The translations under genes and the position numbers were made by a program. Under the pieces are notes generated by a model. The model made no database searches and was not told the DNA's origin. It was given only the letters and a program-made list of their open reading frames with translations. From contig JBFLYO010000051.1 of assembly GCA_040756745.1 (NCBI GenBank), positions 1 through 12,917 on the forward strand: a stretch of DNA of 12,917 bases. The letters run 5' to 3'. Each line of letters starts with the position of its first letter. Positions within the stretch are counted from its first letter, which is position 1. Below are positions 6,492 to 12,917 of the stretch, piece after piece. The stretch is from JBFLYO01 sp040756745. GTDB lineage: Bacteria; Bacteroidota; Ignavibacteria; UBA10030; UBA6906.

Positions 6492-7676
6492 TCAGAAGCC
6501 CACGCCGATGCTCAGGCCGGCCGCCGACGCTGAGAAATCGTTGTAGGCGTCGTTTGAACTGTTGCGCTGTAGAGTGACGGTGATCGTGAGATCCAATGAC
6601 ACGTTTTCTCCGAGGGGGAGCGAACGCGCAAGGGAGACCTGCACCGATCCCCGCATGTCCACCCTTTCAGGATCCGTTTGCACTCCGTTCAGGTCAAACG
6701 CAGGCGCGAGGTAACGTCTAAGCTGCACTTCCCCCGTCGCACTGAAGTGAAGTCCGAGAATCAGCTCCTGGTGACCGGAGAGCAAAAGCTCCGGCCCGCC
6801 ATAGTTGAAATTGTCATTGTACAGATCGCCTCCGATCACTGAATTGTTCGCGACATTTGAGAGGAGTCGCGCATCCGAGCCGGGGTTGAGCCTGTAGGTG
6901 AGACCCGCGTCCATTCCTCCCCCCTTCCACTCTTTCCCCAACGAGACGCCTGCGGCAATCTGAACGCTGTTCACAGAACCCGAAGAGGAAAGAAGATATT
7001 GCTTCTTACCGGATGAGGATTGGCTCCCCAGTCCGGGACCCATACTTTTCCCTTTGCCATTGTTTCCCTTCCCAGACGAGTGCACAACAGCAAATGACCC
7101 GGTGTCAATGCTTGTTGTCGTGAAGTGCTTGATACCGAATGATATCGTGTATTGTGCGGCCAGTGACTTTTTGCTGCCCGAGGAGAATGCTGCCTGCACC
7201 GTGTTGTAGATGTTACTGAGTTCCTGCACGTATGGATAGTTCCGCAGGCCCGCCACATCGGACAGGGTGAAGCCCGGAGAGCCATCTTCCCACGCATAGG
7301 ATCCACTGAGTTCTGCACCAAAGTTGTCGAATTCCTTGAACTCGGATTTATCGTGGCGACCCGCGATCGATCCGGCGAGGCGGAGCTTCTCTGCCTGAAA
7401 ATCCAGTTTCCCTCGGTGTTCATAGTAGTTCCGCGGGGAGAGCTGTCGGAAGAACATCGCTCCCCCAATGTAGCCAAACGTCCAGACGCGAACGTCGCTT
7501 TCATCCGTGTACTTCAGCTCAAGGTATTCCTCGGCGACGGCATCGGGAACCATCTCGTAATTATACAATGGATTGCTGTGGGCACCGATGCCGGAGGAAA
7601 TGTAGCCGGTGAACTGCGCGCGTGTCAGACCTGGGATCATGAGCAGCGCAATCAGGATCGCAATCCATCGCTGCAT
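6492..7676 (-). CDS. Probable outer-membrane beta-barrel protein, family not recognised
   Basis: From the ATG at 7676 this is 394 residues with a clear signal peptide (hydrophobic core about 4-17, likely cleavage after TRA at residue 20). A TTG 42 bases upstream also opens the frame, but it would bury the signal peptide behind 14 extra residues. The mature part shows alternating short amphipathic strands rich in Gly, Ser, Tyr and Asn. It ends in GLSIGVGF, and a C-terminal Phe at the end of a last strand is the usual recognition signal for barrel assembly. A stretch at about 199-235 is very rich in Gly, Ser and Lys and is probably a surface loop. No motif gives a function. The gene sits 64 bases after the PAP2 phosphatase and 31 bases before the SGNH hydrolase on the same strand, suggesting an envelope role within one transcript. 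Confidence 0.7.
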   Translation of the reverse strand: MQRWIAILIALLMIPGLTRAQFTGYISSGIGAHSNPLYNYEMVPDAVAEEYLELKYTDESDVRVWTFGYIGGAMFFRQLSPRNYYEHRGKLDFQAEKLRLAGSIAGRHDKSEFKEFDNFGAELSGSYAWEDGSPGFTLSDVAGLRNYPYVQELSNIYNTVQAAFSSGSKKSLAAQYTISFGIKHFTTTSIDTGSFAVVHSSGKGNNGKGKSMGPGLGSQSSSGKKQYLLSSSGSVNSVQIAAGVSLGKEWKGGGMDAGLTYRLNPGSDARLLSNVANNSVIGGDLYNDNFNYGGPELLLSGHQELILGLHFSATGEVQLRRYLAPAFDLNGVQTDPERVDMRGSVQVSLARSLPLGENVSLDLTITVTLQRNSSNDAYNDFSASAAGLSIGVGF

Positions 7677-7740
7677 CACCGAGCCCGATTGGAGAAGGGG
7701 ATGTTCCTTCGCGTACAAGGGGAGGGCTCAGAAGAGAGGG

Positions 7741-8457
7741 CTATAGAGTCGCATGGAGGACCTTTATGAGCAGGTCCTGCACATGGATTGACATGGTTCT
7801 GACATCGATAAACAGGGTGGCCATCTGATATGTCAGGAGGAAGAGCGTCGCATAGAACAGGCCTGGCGAGGTCCGCTCCCAGGGGAGCACATGTCCTGAA
7901 AGCCATGCCTTGACCCTTGCGGAATTCGTTGCGACGGTTGAGAGCACCGCGATGAGGGCGCCGAAGAGGATATCTGACGGATAGTGCATCCCGGCATACA
8001 TGCGGGGCACGCAGATGACAAAGGTGACGAAGAGCGTGACGAGGATTCCAAGCCTCCGAGTGACGTAGAAGAAACCGGTCGCAAAGGCGAAAAACATCGC
8101 AGCATGATCGCTGGGGAAGGTTCCCCAGTCCCCCAGATCCCTCGGCTTCATCCCGTATGGCAGCTGGAACGCGAGAGCAGCATTGTCCAGCGGACGTGGC
8201 CGGAAATGCACGAACGTATTGAACAGCTTGGCAATCACCATCGACAGGAGAGCCCCGGCAAGAAGGGCGATCACGGTTTCGTGGGTATGCGTGATCCCTT
8301 CTGAGCGTTTGAACCACACGCACCAGAGGACCCCCACCACAACGCCCCCCTTGAGAAGAGTCGCATCAAGCAGGATCACCATGAACAGATCAAACTGCCG
8401 CGATTGCAGGGCAAAGTGATTGTACCAGTGAATGATGGCGTAATCGATCGGGTTCAT
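7741..8457 (-). CDS. PAP2-family membrane phosphatase (lipid phosphate/pyrophosphate phosphatase)
   Basis: This is a 238-residue integral-membrane phosphatase with five or six hydrophobic segments. The three PAP2 motifs are present: FRPRP (about 85-89) for the first, FPSDHAAM with His118 for the second, and PRMYAGMHYPSD for the third, giving Arg152, His158 and Asp162 in the R-x5-H-x3-D spacing. The second motif reads PSDH rather than the common PSGH, a variant also known in BcrC/YbjG-type undecaprenyl-pyrophosphatases, so polyprenyl-pyrophosphate recycling is a reasonable guess. Phosphatidylglycerophosphate or lipid A phosphates remain possible. The ATG at 8457 is chosen because the family N-terminus follows directly; a TTG at 8511 would add 18 non-conserved residues. 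It is the first gene of the probable PAP2-barrel-SGNH transcript. A perfect hairpin lies 23 bases upstream of the start. Confidence 0.88.
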   Translation of the reverse strand: MNPIDYAIIHWYNHFALQSRQFDLFMVILLDATLLKGGVVVGVLWCVWFKRSEGITHTHETVIALLAGALLSMVIAKLFNTFVHFRPRPLDNAALAFQLPYGMKPRDLGDWGTFPSDHAAMFFAFATGFFYVTRRLGILVTLFVTFVICVPRMYAGMHYPSDILFGALIAVLSTVATNSARVKAWLSGHVLPWERTSPGLFYATLFLLTYQMATLFIDVRTMSIHVQDLLIKVLHATL

Positions 8458-8480
8458 GTGTGCCAAACCTGTCACGCACT

Positions 8481-8500
8481 GGCCGCGAACGGTCGCGGCC
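8481..8500. promoter_or_regulatory. Perfect GC-rich inverted repeat in the leader of the PAP2 gene
   Basis: GGCCGCGA (8481-8488), a 4-base loop, and TCGCGGCC (8493-8500) form an 8-bp hairpin 23 bases upstream of the PAP2 start. Beside it is the palindrome TTGATCAA (8504-8511). On the - strand a -10-like TATATT lies at 8517-8522 without a good -35. The hairpin could be a 5'-leader RNA structure or an operator. It is not followed by a T-tract. Confidence 0.4.
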
Positions 8501-8611
8501 CAATTGATCAACCCTTAATATACGCAATATCCTCGAATCTAACGTGATATGACGCAAGTCCCCCAATCGTCGATCCTCCATGTTCGCCTGACCAACGACC
8601 TCTCCCCTTGC

Positions 8612-8640
8612 TTGACACTCTCCCGCCAAATACGTAGGTT
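8612..8640 (+). promoter_or_regulatory. Candidate sigma70-type promoter for the lipoprotein gene
   Basis: A perfect TTGACA (8612-8617) is followed after exactly 17 bases by TAGGTT (8635-8640), which matches the -10 consensus at only three positions. Transcription would begin near 8647, giving a leader of about 50 bases before the ATG at 8698. If the organism uses Bacteroidota-type promoters, this match would be fortuitous. Confidence 0.4.
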
Positions 8641-8687
8641 CTTGCCACCGCATCTACCGTTTCCGCCCAATTCATTCCACATATCCC

Positions 8688-8693
8688 GGAGGA
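8688..8693 (+). promoter_or_regulatory. Strong Shine-Dalgarno of the lipoprotein gene
   Basis: GGAGGA at 8688-8693 sits four bases before the ATG at 8698 and fixes that start. It is the best ribosome-binding site in the window. Most neighbours have weak sites or rely on coupling. Confidence 0.8.
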
Positions 8694-8697
8694 TTCC

Positions 8698-9183
8698 ATG
8701 AAGCTCGCACTTCCGATTTTGCTCTGCCTCCTCTCCCTCATATCGTGCGCCCCTCCACCCCCAGACGTCGCTGAGGTACGGAAGGCCATCGATGCGATGA
8801 ACGAAGAGGGGAAGAAAAACATGCTCGCTGGTACCATGGATACGACAATGAAGCACTACATGGACGACGCCGTGTCAATGCCGAATCATGGACCCATGCT
8901 CAAGGGCAAGAGTGCCATCAGGGACTACTATTCTGGTATGTTCAAAGGGATGAAGTTTACGAAGGTGGAGTTTACGACCGAGGACGTCGGCGTCAGCGGA
9001 TCATATGCTTATGAGGTCGGCAAGTACGCCTTGACGATGGAGATTCCCGGAATGGGTGAAGTGTCGGATGACGGGAAGTACCTGACAGTGTACGAACATG
9101 CTGCCGACGGCACGTGGAAAATCAAAGCGGAGACATGGAACACGAACAGAGAAATGCCGATGCCGGAGAAGAAGCCTGATTGA
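8698..9183 (+). CDS. Small lipoprotein with SnoaL/DUF4440-like (NTF2-fold) domain
   Basis: This 161-residue precursor has a lipoprotein signal: a hydrophobic core followed by the lipobox LISC with Cys17 as the lipidation site, then a proline run. The mature part fits the DUF4440/SnoaL-like NTF2 fold. It has a first helix (VAEVRKAIDAMNEE), the segment YMDDAVSMPNHGPMLKGKSAIRDYY interrupted as in the family by a short strand, and later strands ending DGTWKIKAETWN. The KGKSAIRDYY stretch and the terminal W-K-I strand are typical. Family members range from enzymes to simple ligand binders, so no reaction can be named. The gene stands alone between two convergent or divergent units, with its own likely promoter and a strong Shine-Dalgarno. 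The product should sit in the periplasm or outer membrane as a lipid-anchored protein. Confidence 0.82.
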   Translation: MKLALPILLCLLSLISCAPPPPDVAEVRKAIDAMNEEGKKNMLAGTMDTTMKHYMDDAVSMPNHGPMLKGKSAIRDYYSGMFKGMKFTKVEFTTEDVGVSGSYAYEVGKYALTMEIPGMGEVSDDGKYLTVYEHAADGTWKIKAETWNTNREMPMPEKKPD

Positions 9184-9185
9184 AG

Positions 9186-9213
9186 ATTGAGGACGGAGGA
9201 TCGAGGATGGGAG
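9186..9213. repeat. Four tandem degenerate heptad repeats
   Basis: Just past the lipoprotein stop, ATTGAGG, ACGGAGG, ATCGAGG and ATGGGAG follow one another as four 7-base units (9186-9192, 9193-9199, 9200-9206, 9207-9213). The first three share the pattern A-N-N-GAGG. The second and third are the left arm of a perfect inverted repeat whose right arm is 9222-9236. Confidence 0.7.
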
Positions 9214-9236
9214 ATCATGCACCTCGATCCTCCGTC
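9192..9236. terminator. Terminator-like perfect 15-bp hairpin between convergent genes
   Basis: Bases 9192-9206 are the exact reverse complement of 9222-9236, leaving a 15-base loop. The hairpin lies between the stops of the lipoprotein gene (9183) and the convergent GxGYxYP gene (9262), the right place for a bidirectional transcription stop. Neither side has a proper T-run; the - strand exit is only mildly T-rich. It may instead be a small dispersed intergenic repeat. Confidence 0.5.
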
Positions 9237-9261
9237 ACTGATGGCCTAACGCAACCCCCAC

Positions 9262-11331
9262 CTACTGCGTTTTGAACCGTTCCTGGAATGTTGGCGTGTT
9301 CCCTGCCATCTTCAGGAAGATATCCAGCGGAACCACTTCAAAGTCAGAGCCCAGCCGGTCGAGAATGCTCTTCACCCGCCTGACATCGCTTGTCTCCCGC
9401 ACATGCACAAGAAGGAAATAGGGCCGCTTCGGATTCACCCGGGCGAGTTCCTCGAGATCCGCCGCGGCGTCCGGTTCGGGGCGCTCAGGGGAGAGATAGT
9501 AATCGTACGATACGAAGGGCCTCCCGTTGCGTGAGGTGAACGTGTAGGAAGGCGCATACCCGTTGACAAACCCGATTGCTTCCGGCATGCCCTCGTAATA
9601 CCGATCGATGATCTCCTTGGGGAGATCGGTGTTCCCCTCGACCGTCGCGCCTTCTGAGTAATCCATCGTCTCAAAGACGCGGAGATCGAGCTCCTTCATC
9701 TGTCCCCGCGCGATTTCGATCAAAGGTCCCAGGAATTTCTTCGGGACAGCTTTCGGGTAGAGGTACCCCGGACCGGACAGGCAGCCGATGAAATAATCGT
9801 TCGACGTCGCCATCGAATAGAAGTACTCGGCCATGCCCGGCGCCATCCATGTGTAGTTCATCAACACTTCCCAGGCATACGGAATCTCTCCCCTCCCGGG
9901 CCGCAACCATGCCCCGAGCCCGATGCCGTCGGTCTGGATACAGGAGATGTAGACCTTCTTCTCCGGTGTATATGTCTTCCCCGGCTCCACATGGTGGTTG
10001 TTCCTGAATTTGAAGCCGGGAGAGACCGGGATCTGAGCGCTAAAGCTCAGGTTCGGAAGCGTGTGCAATCCTTCGACACGGTGACCGAACGAGGAGGTGA
10101 GCGTGACGTGCTCCCGCTCGAGATCCTTTGCATACGAATGCCACCCCATCACCATGGACATCGGCTTCATTTCGGAAAGGAGGCGGCGCGCAAGTGCATA
10201 CTCTGCTGAATCGGAGGGACGGCTGGAGAGGTCGTTGAAAAATACCCCCTTGACCATCCCCCAGTCGGCGACCGCGGGCTTCATGATACTGCCATGTTCG
10301 CCGCCGACCCAGATGATGAACTCCTTGCTGCAACGCTTCCAGTATTGATCGTATGCCCACGAATAGATCTGGGCATCGGACTGCCCGGCAAACTTCCCAC
10401 GGAAGTCTCCAACCTTCTTCAGTCCTTCCTTCTCACAGATCGGCATCATATCCTCGCTCACGACGACCGCCTGCTCCAGACCTGCAAGAGTGTAGGCAAC
10501 GATCAGCGATGTCCGCACGTTTTTATCCCACACGACATACCCTTTCACTTGCGAACGGAGCGTGTGGAGAGCCTGAGCAGGAGTCCTGAGCTCAGTGAAC
10601 GTCCAGTGCCGTTTCTCTCGATAAAAGTCATACACTGAACGGACGTAGGTGAACGGCCAGTTTTCCGGGTACAGGAGATACACTTGCGGTCCGTTCTTGT
10701 TGGCAGCCCCTTGAAGGCTGATGTAGAACGCCTGCGTCGGCAGTCCTCCCATGATTTCCCAATCGTCCTGGACAGTAATGACATAGCCTTTGCGTGTGCC
10801 TTCACGCTTAAGGGCATACACCAGAGGCGGCCCGGAGGTTCTGGTCGAACGGTCAAGGCGCAGGTAGAGTACTTCGTTGTCCGGCGAGAGCTCATAGGTC
10901 CGCGTCACTCGTTCCGGGGTGCCTCCCTGGGAACCGCGCAGCGGGAATTCTTCAACCACGCGAAGCCGGTCTCCCTCCCATGTTCCTGTCACCCGGCGGT
11001 TCTCCCCTTTCGGCATCATAAGACCCATGAAAACATTTGACGGGAAGACTCGATTCACGATCGGCACAGAAACCGCCCGGCCGCCCAGGGGGAGAGAAAG
11101 CGAATCAGTGAAGCTCCGCGGTCCCAGTCCCCAGCGATTCACTACAACTGCAGCTGATCCGGTCCGCTCAATGCGCACAGTGAGCGTTCTGTAGAGGTCG
11201 ATATCCGTGCTGTTCGAGGGGAGAAGCTCCCAGGAGCCCTCGAGGGGACTCTGGCTGAGAGCGCCTGGACTCCCGAGCAGGAGCGGACAGAGGATTGCGA
11301 CCACGAGAGGAATTCGCGGGCTTTTGAGCAT
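9262..11331 (-). CDS. Secreted GxGYxYP-family putative glycoside hydrolase with N-terminal beta domain
   Basis: This is an exported protein of 689 residues from the ATG at 11331, which has GGAG nine bases upstream (11341-11344). A TTG fifteen bases earlier also opens the frame but overlaps that site. The signal peptide has a hydrophobic core about 7-19 and likely cleavage after ALS at 26. Residues about 30-185 form a beta-rich, lipocalin-like domain (LEGSWELLP start). The rest matches the GxGYxYP family, with the defining motif GPGYLYP at 520-526 preceded by NDYFIGCLS. The family is predicted, not proven, to act on glycans. Other candidate active-site stretches are WVGGEHG, MGWHSY and SCIQTDGIG. 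I cannot assign catalytic residues. It is the last gene in a same-strand run after the Ubl-Mut7-C gene (58-base gap). The substrate is unknown. Confidence 0.85.
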   Translation of the reverse strand: MLKSPRIPLVVAILCPLLLGSPGALSQSPLEGSWELLPSNSTDIDLYRTLTVRIERTGSAAVVVNRWGLGPRSFTDSLSLPLGGRAVSVPIVNRVFPSNVFMGLMMPKGENRRVTGTWEGDRLRVVEEFPLRGSQGGTPERVTRTYELSPDNEVLYLRLDRSTRTSGPPLVYALKREGTRKGYVITVQDDWEIMGGLPTQAFYISLQGAANKNGPQVYLLYPENWPFTYVRSVYDFYREKRHWTFTELRTPAQALHTLRSQVKGYVVWDKNVRTSLIVAYTLAGLEQAVVVSEDMMPICEKEGLKKVGDFRGKFAGQSDAQIYSWAYDQYWKRCSKEFIIWVGGEHGSIMKPAVADWGMVKGVFFNDLSSRPSDSAEYALARRLLSEMKPMSMVMGWHSYAKDLEREHVTLTSSFGHRVEGLHTLPNLSFSAQIPVSPGFKFRNNHHVEPGKTYTPEKKVYISCIQTDGIGLGAWLRPGRGEIPYAWEVLMNYTWMAPGMAEYFYSMATSNDYFIGCLSGPGYLYPKAVPKKFLGPLIEIARGQMKELDLRVFETMDYSEGATVEGNTDLPKEIIDRYYEGMPEAIGFVNGYAPSYTFTSRNGRPFVSYDYYLSPERPEPDAAADLEELARVNPKRPYFLLVHVRETSDVRRVKSILDRLGSDFEVVPLDIFLKMAGNTPTFQERFKTQ

Positions 11332-11389
11332 AGTCTCTTTCTCCAATGAAAATGTTGACGGTTCGAGTGGTACGAGACGCCCTATCGAG

Positions 11390-12139
11390 TTAGCGACGAC
11401 ACGCGACTACGACCTGATCGATGAATTCTGCCATCCTCACAACGTGTGATCCCTTCCAGTAGATCCGGTCACAGTGAGGGCACATCGTGAATGCGCTGTT
11501 GAGGATGCGGACCTTTGCCGGCAGTCGATCGACGATCTTCTCTTTTTGAACAGAAACGAGAAGGCTGTTGCAGAGTATACAGCGTCGAAAAGGCCGTGCA
11601 AACCGTACGAGGTCGAACCGCCGCAGAATTTCGACCAGCTGCTCCCGCGGATCATCCGATTTTACTTGGTAGGCCGCATTCACGCCGCTTTCCTCCACGA
11701 TGGTTTTCCCCCGGCTGAGCAGTATTCGGTCATCGTCGCGTGCGAGGCGCGGTAAGTCAGGCCTGGTATAGTCATTCCGGTAGAGAGCGTCGAAGCCCAG
11801 CATCCTGAGGAGATGGGCCAGTTTTCCGAGATGAACATCCAGCACGAAGTTCATCCTGCGGGTCGGTCGGTCCACGATCTCTGTGATCGGACCAACGTCA
11901 AATGAGTCGAACACCGGAAAGACGCCTACGCGTTCGCCTTCCTGAAGAACGTGTGCCAGATCAACCGACTCTTTCCCCATGACGAGCAATTCGACCTCCC
12001 GCTGCGGCACGCCAAGGGATTCGATGGCCTCCCCGAGAGTCACGCCCTGAACGACGTCGTGGGCGAGCTCGACGTAACGCAAATCGGATGGAAGGTGCTC
12101 GTTCAATTCAGCATAGAACCGGAAGCGAACAGTTGGCAT
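11390..12139 (-). CDS. Ubiquitin-like + Mut7-C RNase-fold + zinc-ribbon protein
   Basis: This 249-residue protein has the Mut7-C architecture. Residues 1-about 90 form a ThiS/MoaD-like ubiquitin fold (VRFRFYAELNEHLP, then EGERVGVFPVFDSFD). The fold is fused in frame, so it has no free diglycine tail. Residues about 96-180 are the PIN-like Mut7-C domain: NFVLDVHLGKLAHLLRMLGFD with Asp101, then DDDRILLSRG and SDDPREQLVEILRRF. The C-terminus is a zinc ribbon with Cys187, Cys190, Cys220 and Cys223. Mut7-C domains are considered RNases by homology. Here the acidic residue that usually follows LLTR (as in LLTRD) is Gly144, which may weaken catalysis. An AGGAAG six bases before the ATG supports the start. 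It lies 87 bases downstream of the EF-P-like gene on the same strand, which hints at a link with translation or RNA quality control. Confidence 0.85.
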   Translation of the reverse strand: MPTVRFRFYAELNEHLPSDLRYVELAHDVVQGVTLGEAIESLGVPQREVELLVMGKESVDLAHVLQEGERVGVFPVFDSFDVGPITEIVDRPTRRMNFVLDVHLGKLAHLLRMLGFDALYRNDYTRPDLPRLARDDDRILLSRGKTIVEESGVNAAYQVKSDDPREQLVEILRRFDLVRFARPFRRCILCNSLLVSVQKEKIVDRLPAKVRILNSAFTMCPHCDRIYWKGSHVVRMAEFIDQVVVACRR

Positions 12140-12226
12140 GCATATCTTCCTGCGCCCGTCATGGGGGTGGAAGAGGACGCCCGTCGCGACAAGGTCTTCA
12201 GGGGTGGGCGCGTTTGTTTCGCGGAC

Positions 12227-12799
12227 TCAGATTCTCTTTGTGGTCACCCGGTCGAGATACTTCAACTTCTCCGTATCAACGTGGACGGTGTCACCGGTCT
12301 CTATGAACTGTGGGACGAGGATTTCGATCCCATGTTCCAGGATGGCCGACTTCATCGTGCTGTCCTGTCCGTCCCGGATACCGGGGCCGGTCGACTCGAC
12401 ATGCAGCTCGACCACCTTGGGGAATTGTATCGATACCGCCTCCTCGCCGACAAATTCGACAGTGATCTTCATCCCTTCTTTGAGGAGTTTCTCCAGTTTC
12501 CCGACGGACGCCTTTGGAACCTCGATCTGGTCGAATGTCTGCGGATCCATGAAATAGCAGGAATCCTTGTCCGAGAAGATGTAGTCCATCTGGCGTTTTG
12601 TCAGCGCGACCTCTTCGACCTTGTCCGCTTGCTTGAACCGGCGGTCGGAGAAATGTCCGAACCGGAGCTCTTTGAGTTTGAGCTCGATGAACCCGTGCAT
12701 CTGGCCGCTGCCGGTGTGCCTGACGACCTCCAGCACCCTGTACAATCGGTCATCGAGCTTTAGTGCCATGCCCTCTTTGACATCGGTGACCAGTACCAT
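12227..12799 (-). CDS. Elongation factor P-like protein, atypical tip loop
   Basis: This 190-residue protein has the size and three-domain layout of EF-P, which binds stalled ribosomes and helps form bonds at polyproline. The N-terminal KOW-like domain (TDVKEGMALKLDDRLYRVLEV), the middle OB domain (YFMDPQTFDQI, LLKEGMKITVEF) and the last OB domain (TMKSAILEHGIEILVPQFIETGDTVHVDT) are all recognisable. In standard EF-P the domain I tip reads KPGKGQAF and its lysine (Lys34 in E. coli) is modified. Here the loop is HTGSGQMHGF (28-37). It aligns with Ser31 at that position, appears about two residues longer, and has no Lys or Arg at its tip. It is therefore more likely a divergent paralogue than the housekeeping EF-P. 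GGAG five bases before the ATG supports the start, and a promoter-like pair lies upstream. Confidence 0.85.
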   Translation of the reverse strand: MVLVTDVKEGMALKLDDRLYRVLEVVRHTGSGQMHGFIELKLKELRFGHFSDRRFKQADKVEEVALTKRQMDYIFSDKDSCYFMDPQTFDQIEVPKASVGKLEKLLKEGMKITVEFVGEEAVSIQFPKVVELHVESTGPGIRDGQDSTMKSAILEHGIEILVPQFIETGDTVHVDTEKLKYLDRVTTKRI

Positions 12800-12870
12800 G
12801 GCGGCTCCAAACGGGCGAAGGCTGAATTCAAATGAGACGAGTCCTTGCGGAAATAGCGGGAACCACTCTC

Positions 12871-12899
12871 AATCTATCCCTGAACAGGCAAAAAATCAA
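12871..12899 (-). promoter_or_regulatory. Candidate sigma70-type promoter for the EF-P-like gene
   Basis: On the - strand TTGATT (12899-12894), exactly 17 bases, then TAGATT (12876-12871) fit the consensus at four of six positions each. Transcription would start near 12864, about 65 bases before the ATG. The rest of 12800-12917 holds no gene I can support. A - strand frame that ends in TGA at 12898-12896 is too short to judge. Confidence 0.35.
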
Positions 12900-12917
12900 C
12901 CGCCTCTGTAGTCCGCA

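Noticed and set aside
7676..8323. 215-residue open frame on the - strand overlapping the PAP2 gene
   Set aside because: It is a frame-shifted shadow of PAP2, whose three catalytic motifs fix the true frame.
11951..12763. 270-residue open frame on the + strand
   Set aside because: It is antisense to the Ubl-Mut7-C and EF-P-like genes, both of which match known families. It shows no recognisable domain and is rich in shadow-frame composition.
12896..12917. Possible end of another - strand gene at the right edge
   Set aside because: Only six codons before a TGA are visible, and the same bases fit a promoter element, so coding cannot be supported.

Overview
The window is a gene-dense piece of a moderately GC-rich, Gram-negative bacterial chromosome. 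The Gram-negative reading rests on a lipoprotein with a lipobox, a signal-peptide protein ending in an outer-membrane-barrel-type C-terminal Phe, and several exported or envelope enzymes. Gene content (GxGYxYP protein, Ubl-Mut7-C protein, EF-P-like protein) would suit the Bacteroidota/Chlorobiota/Ignavibacteriota (FCB) neighbourhood, but this is a weak inference and no rRNA or other marker is present to confirm it. No tRNA, CRISPR array, insertion sequence or phage gene was seen.

Layout. (A) 1-3696, + strand: a tightly packed ABC importer operon of the dipeptide/nickel class. It holds the tail of a gene that is probably the substrate-binding protein, two divergent permeases (DppB-like, DppC-like) and one polypeptide carrying two complete ATPase domains. 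The last three genes overlap each other. (B) 3807-5378, + strand: a GT-C (GT39/ArnT-like) multi-spanning glycosyltransferase. (C) 8457-5411, - strand: a probable three-gene envelope operon in the order PAP2 phosphatase, outer-membrane beta-barrel-like protein, membrane-anchored SGNH hydrolase. It converges on the glycosyltransferase. (D) 8698-9183, + strand: a small SnoaL/DUF4440-like lipoprotein with its own plausible promoter and Shine-Dalgarno. (E) 12799-9262, - strand: an EF-P-like translation factor, a fused ubiquitin-like + Mut7-C RNase-fold + zinc-ribbon protein, and a large secreted GxGYxYP putative glycoside hydrolase with an N-terminal beta domain.

How the genes may work together. 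B and C look like an envelope-glycan or lipid-linked sugar module: a polyprenyl-phosphate-sugar-dependent transferase, a lipid (pyro)phosphatase, an extracytoplasmic esterase-like hydrolase and a barrel. The ABC importer and the secreted GxGYxYP protein could bring in and degrade oligomers, but no substrate can be read from the sequence. The most notable points are the EF-P paralogue without lysine at the usually modified tip position, the Ubl-Mut7-C protein lacking the usual second acidic residue, the highly divergent fused-ATPase importer, and an intergenic heptad repeat that forms a perfect 15-bp hairpin between convergent genes.
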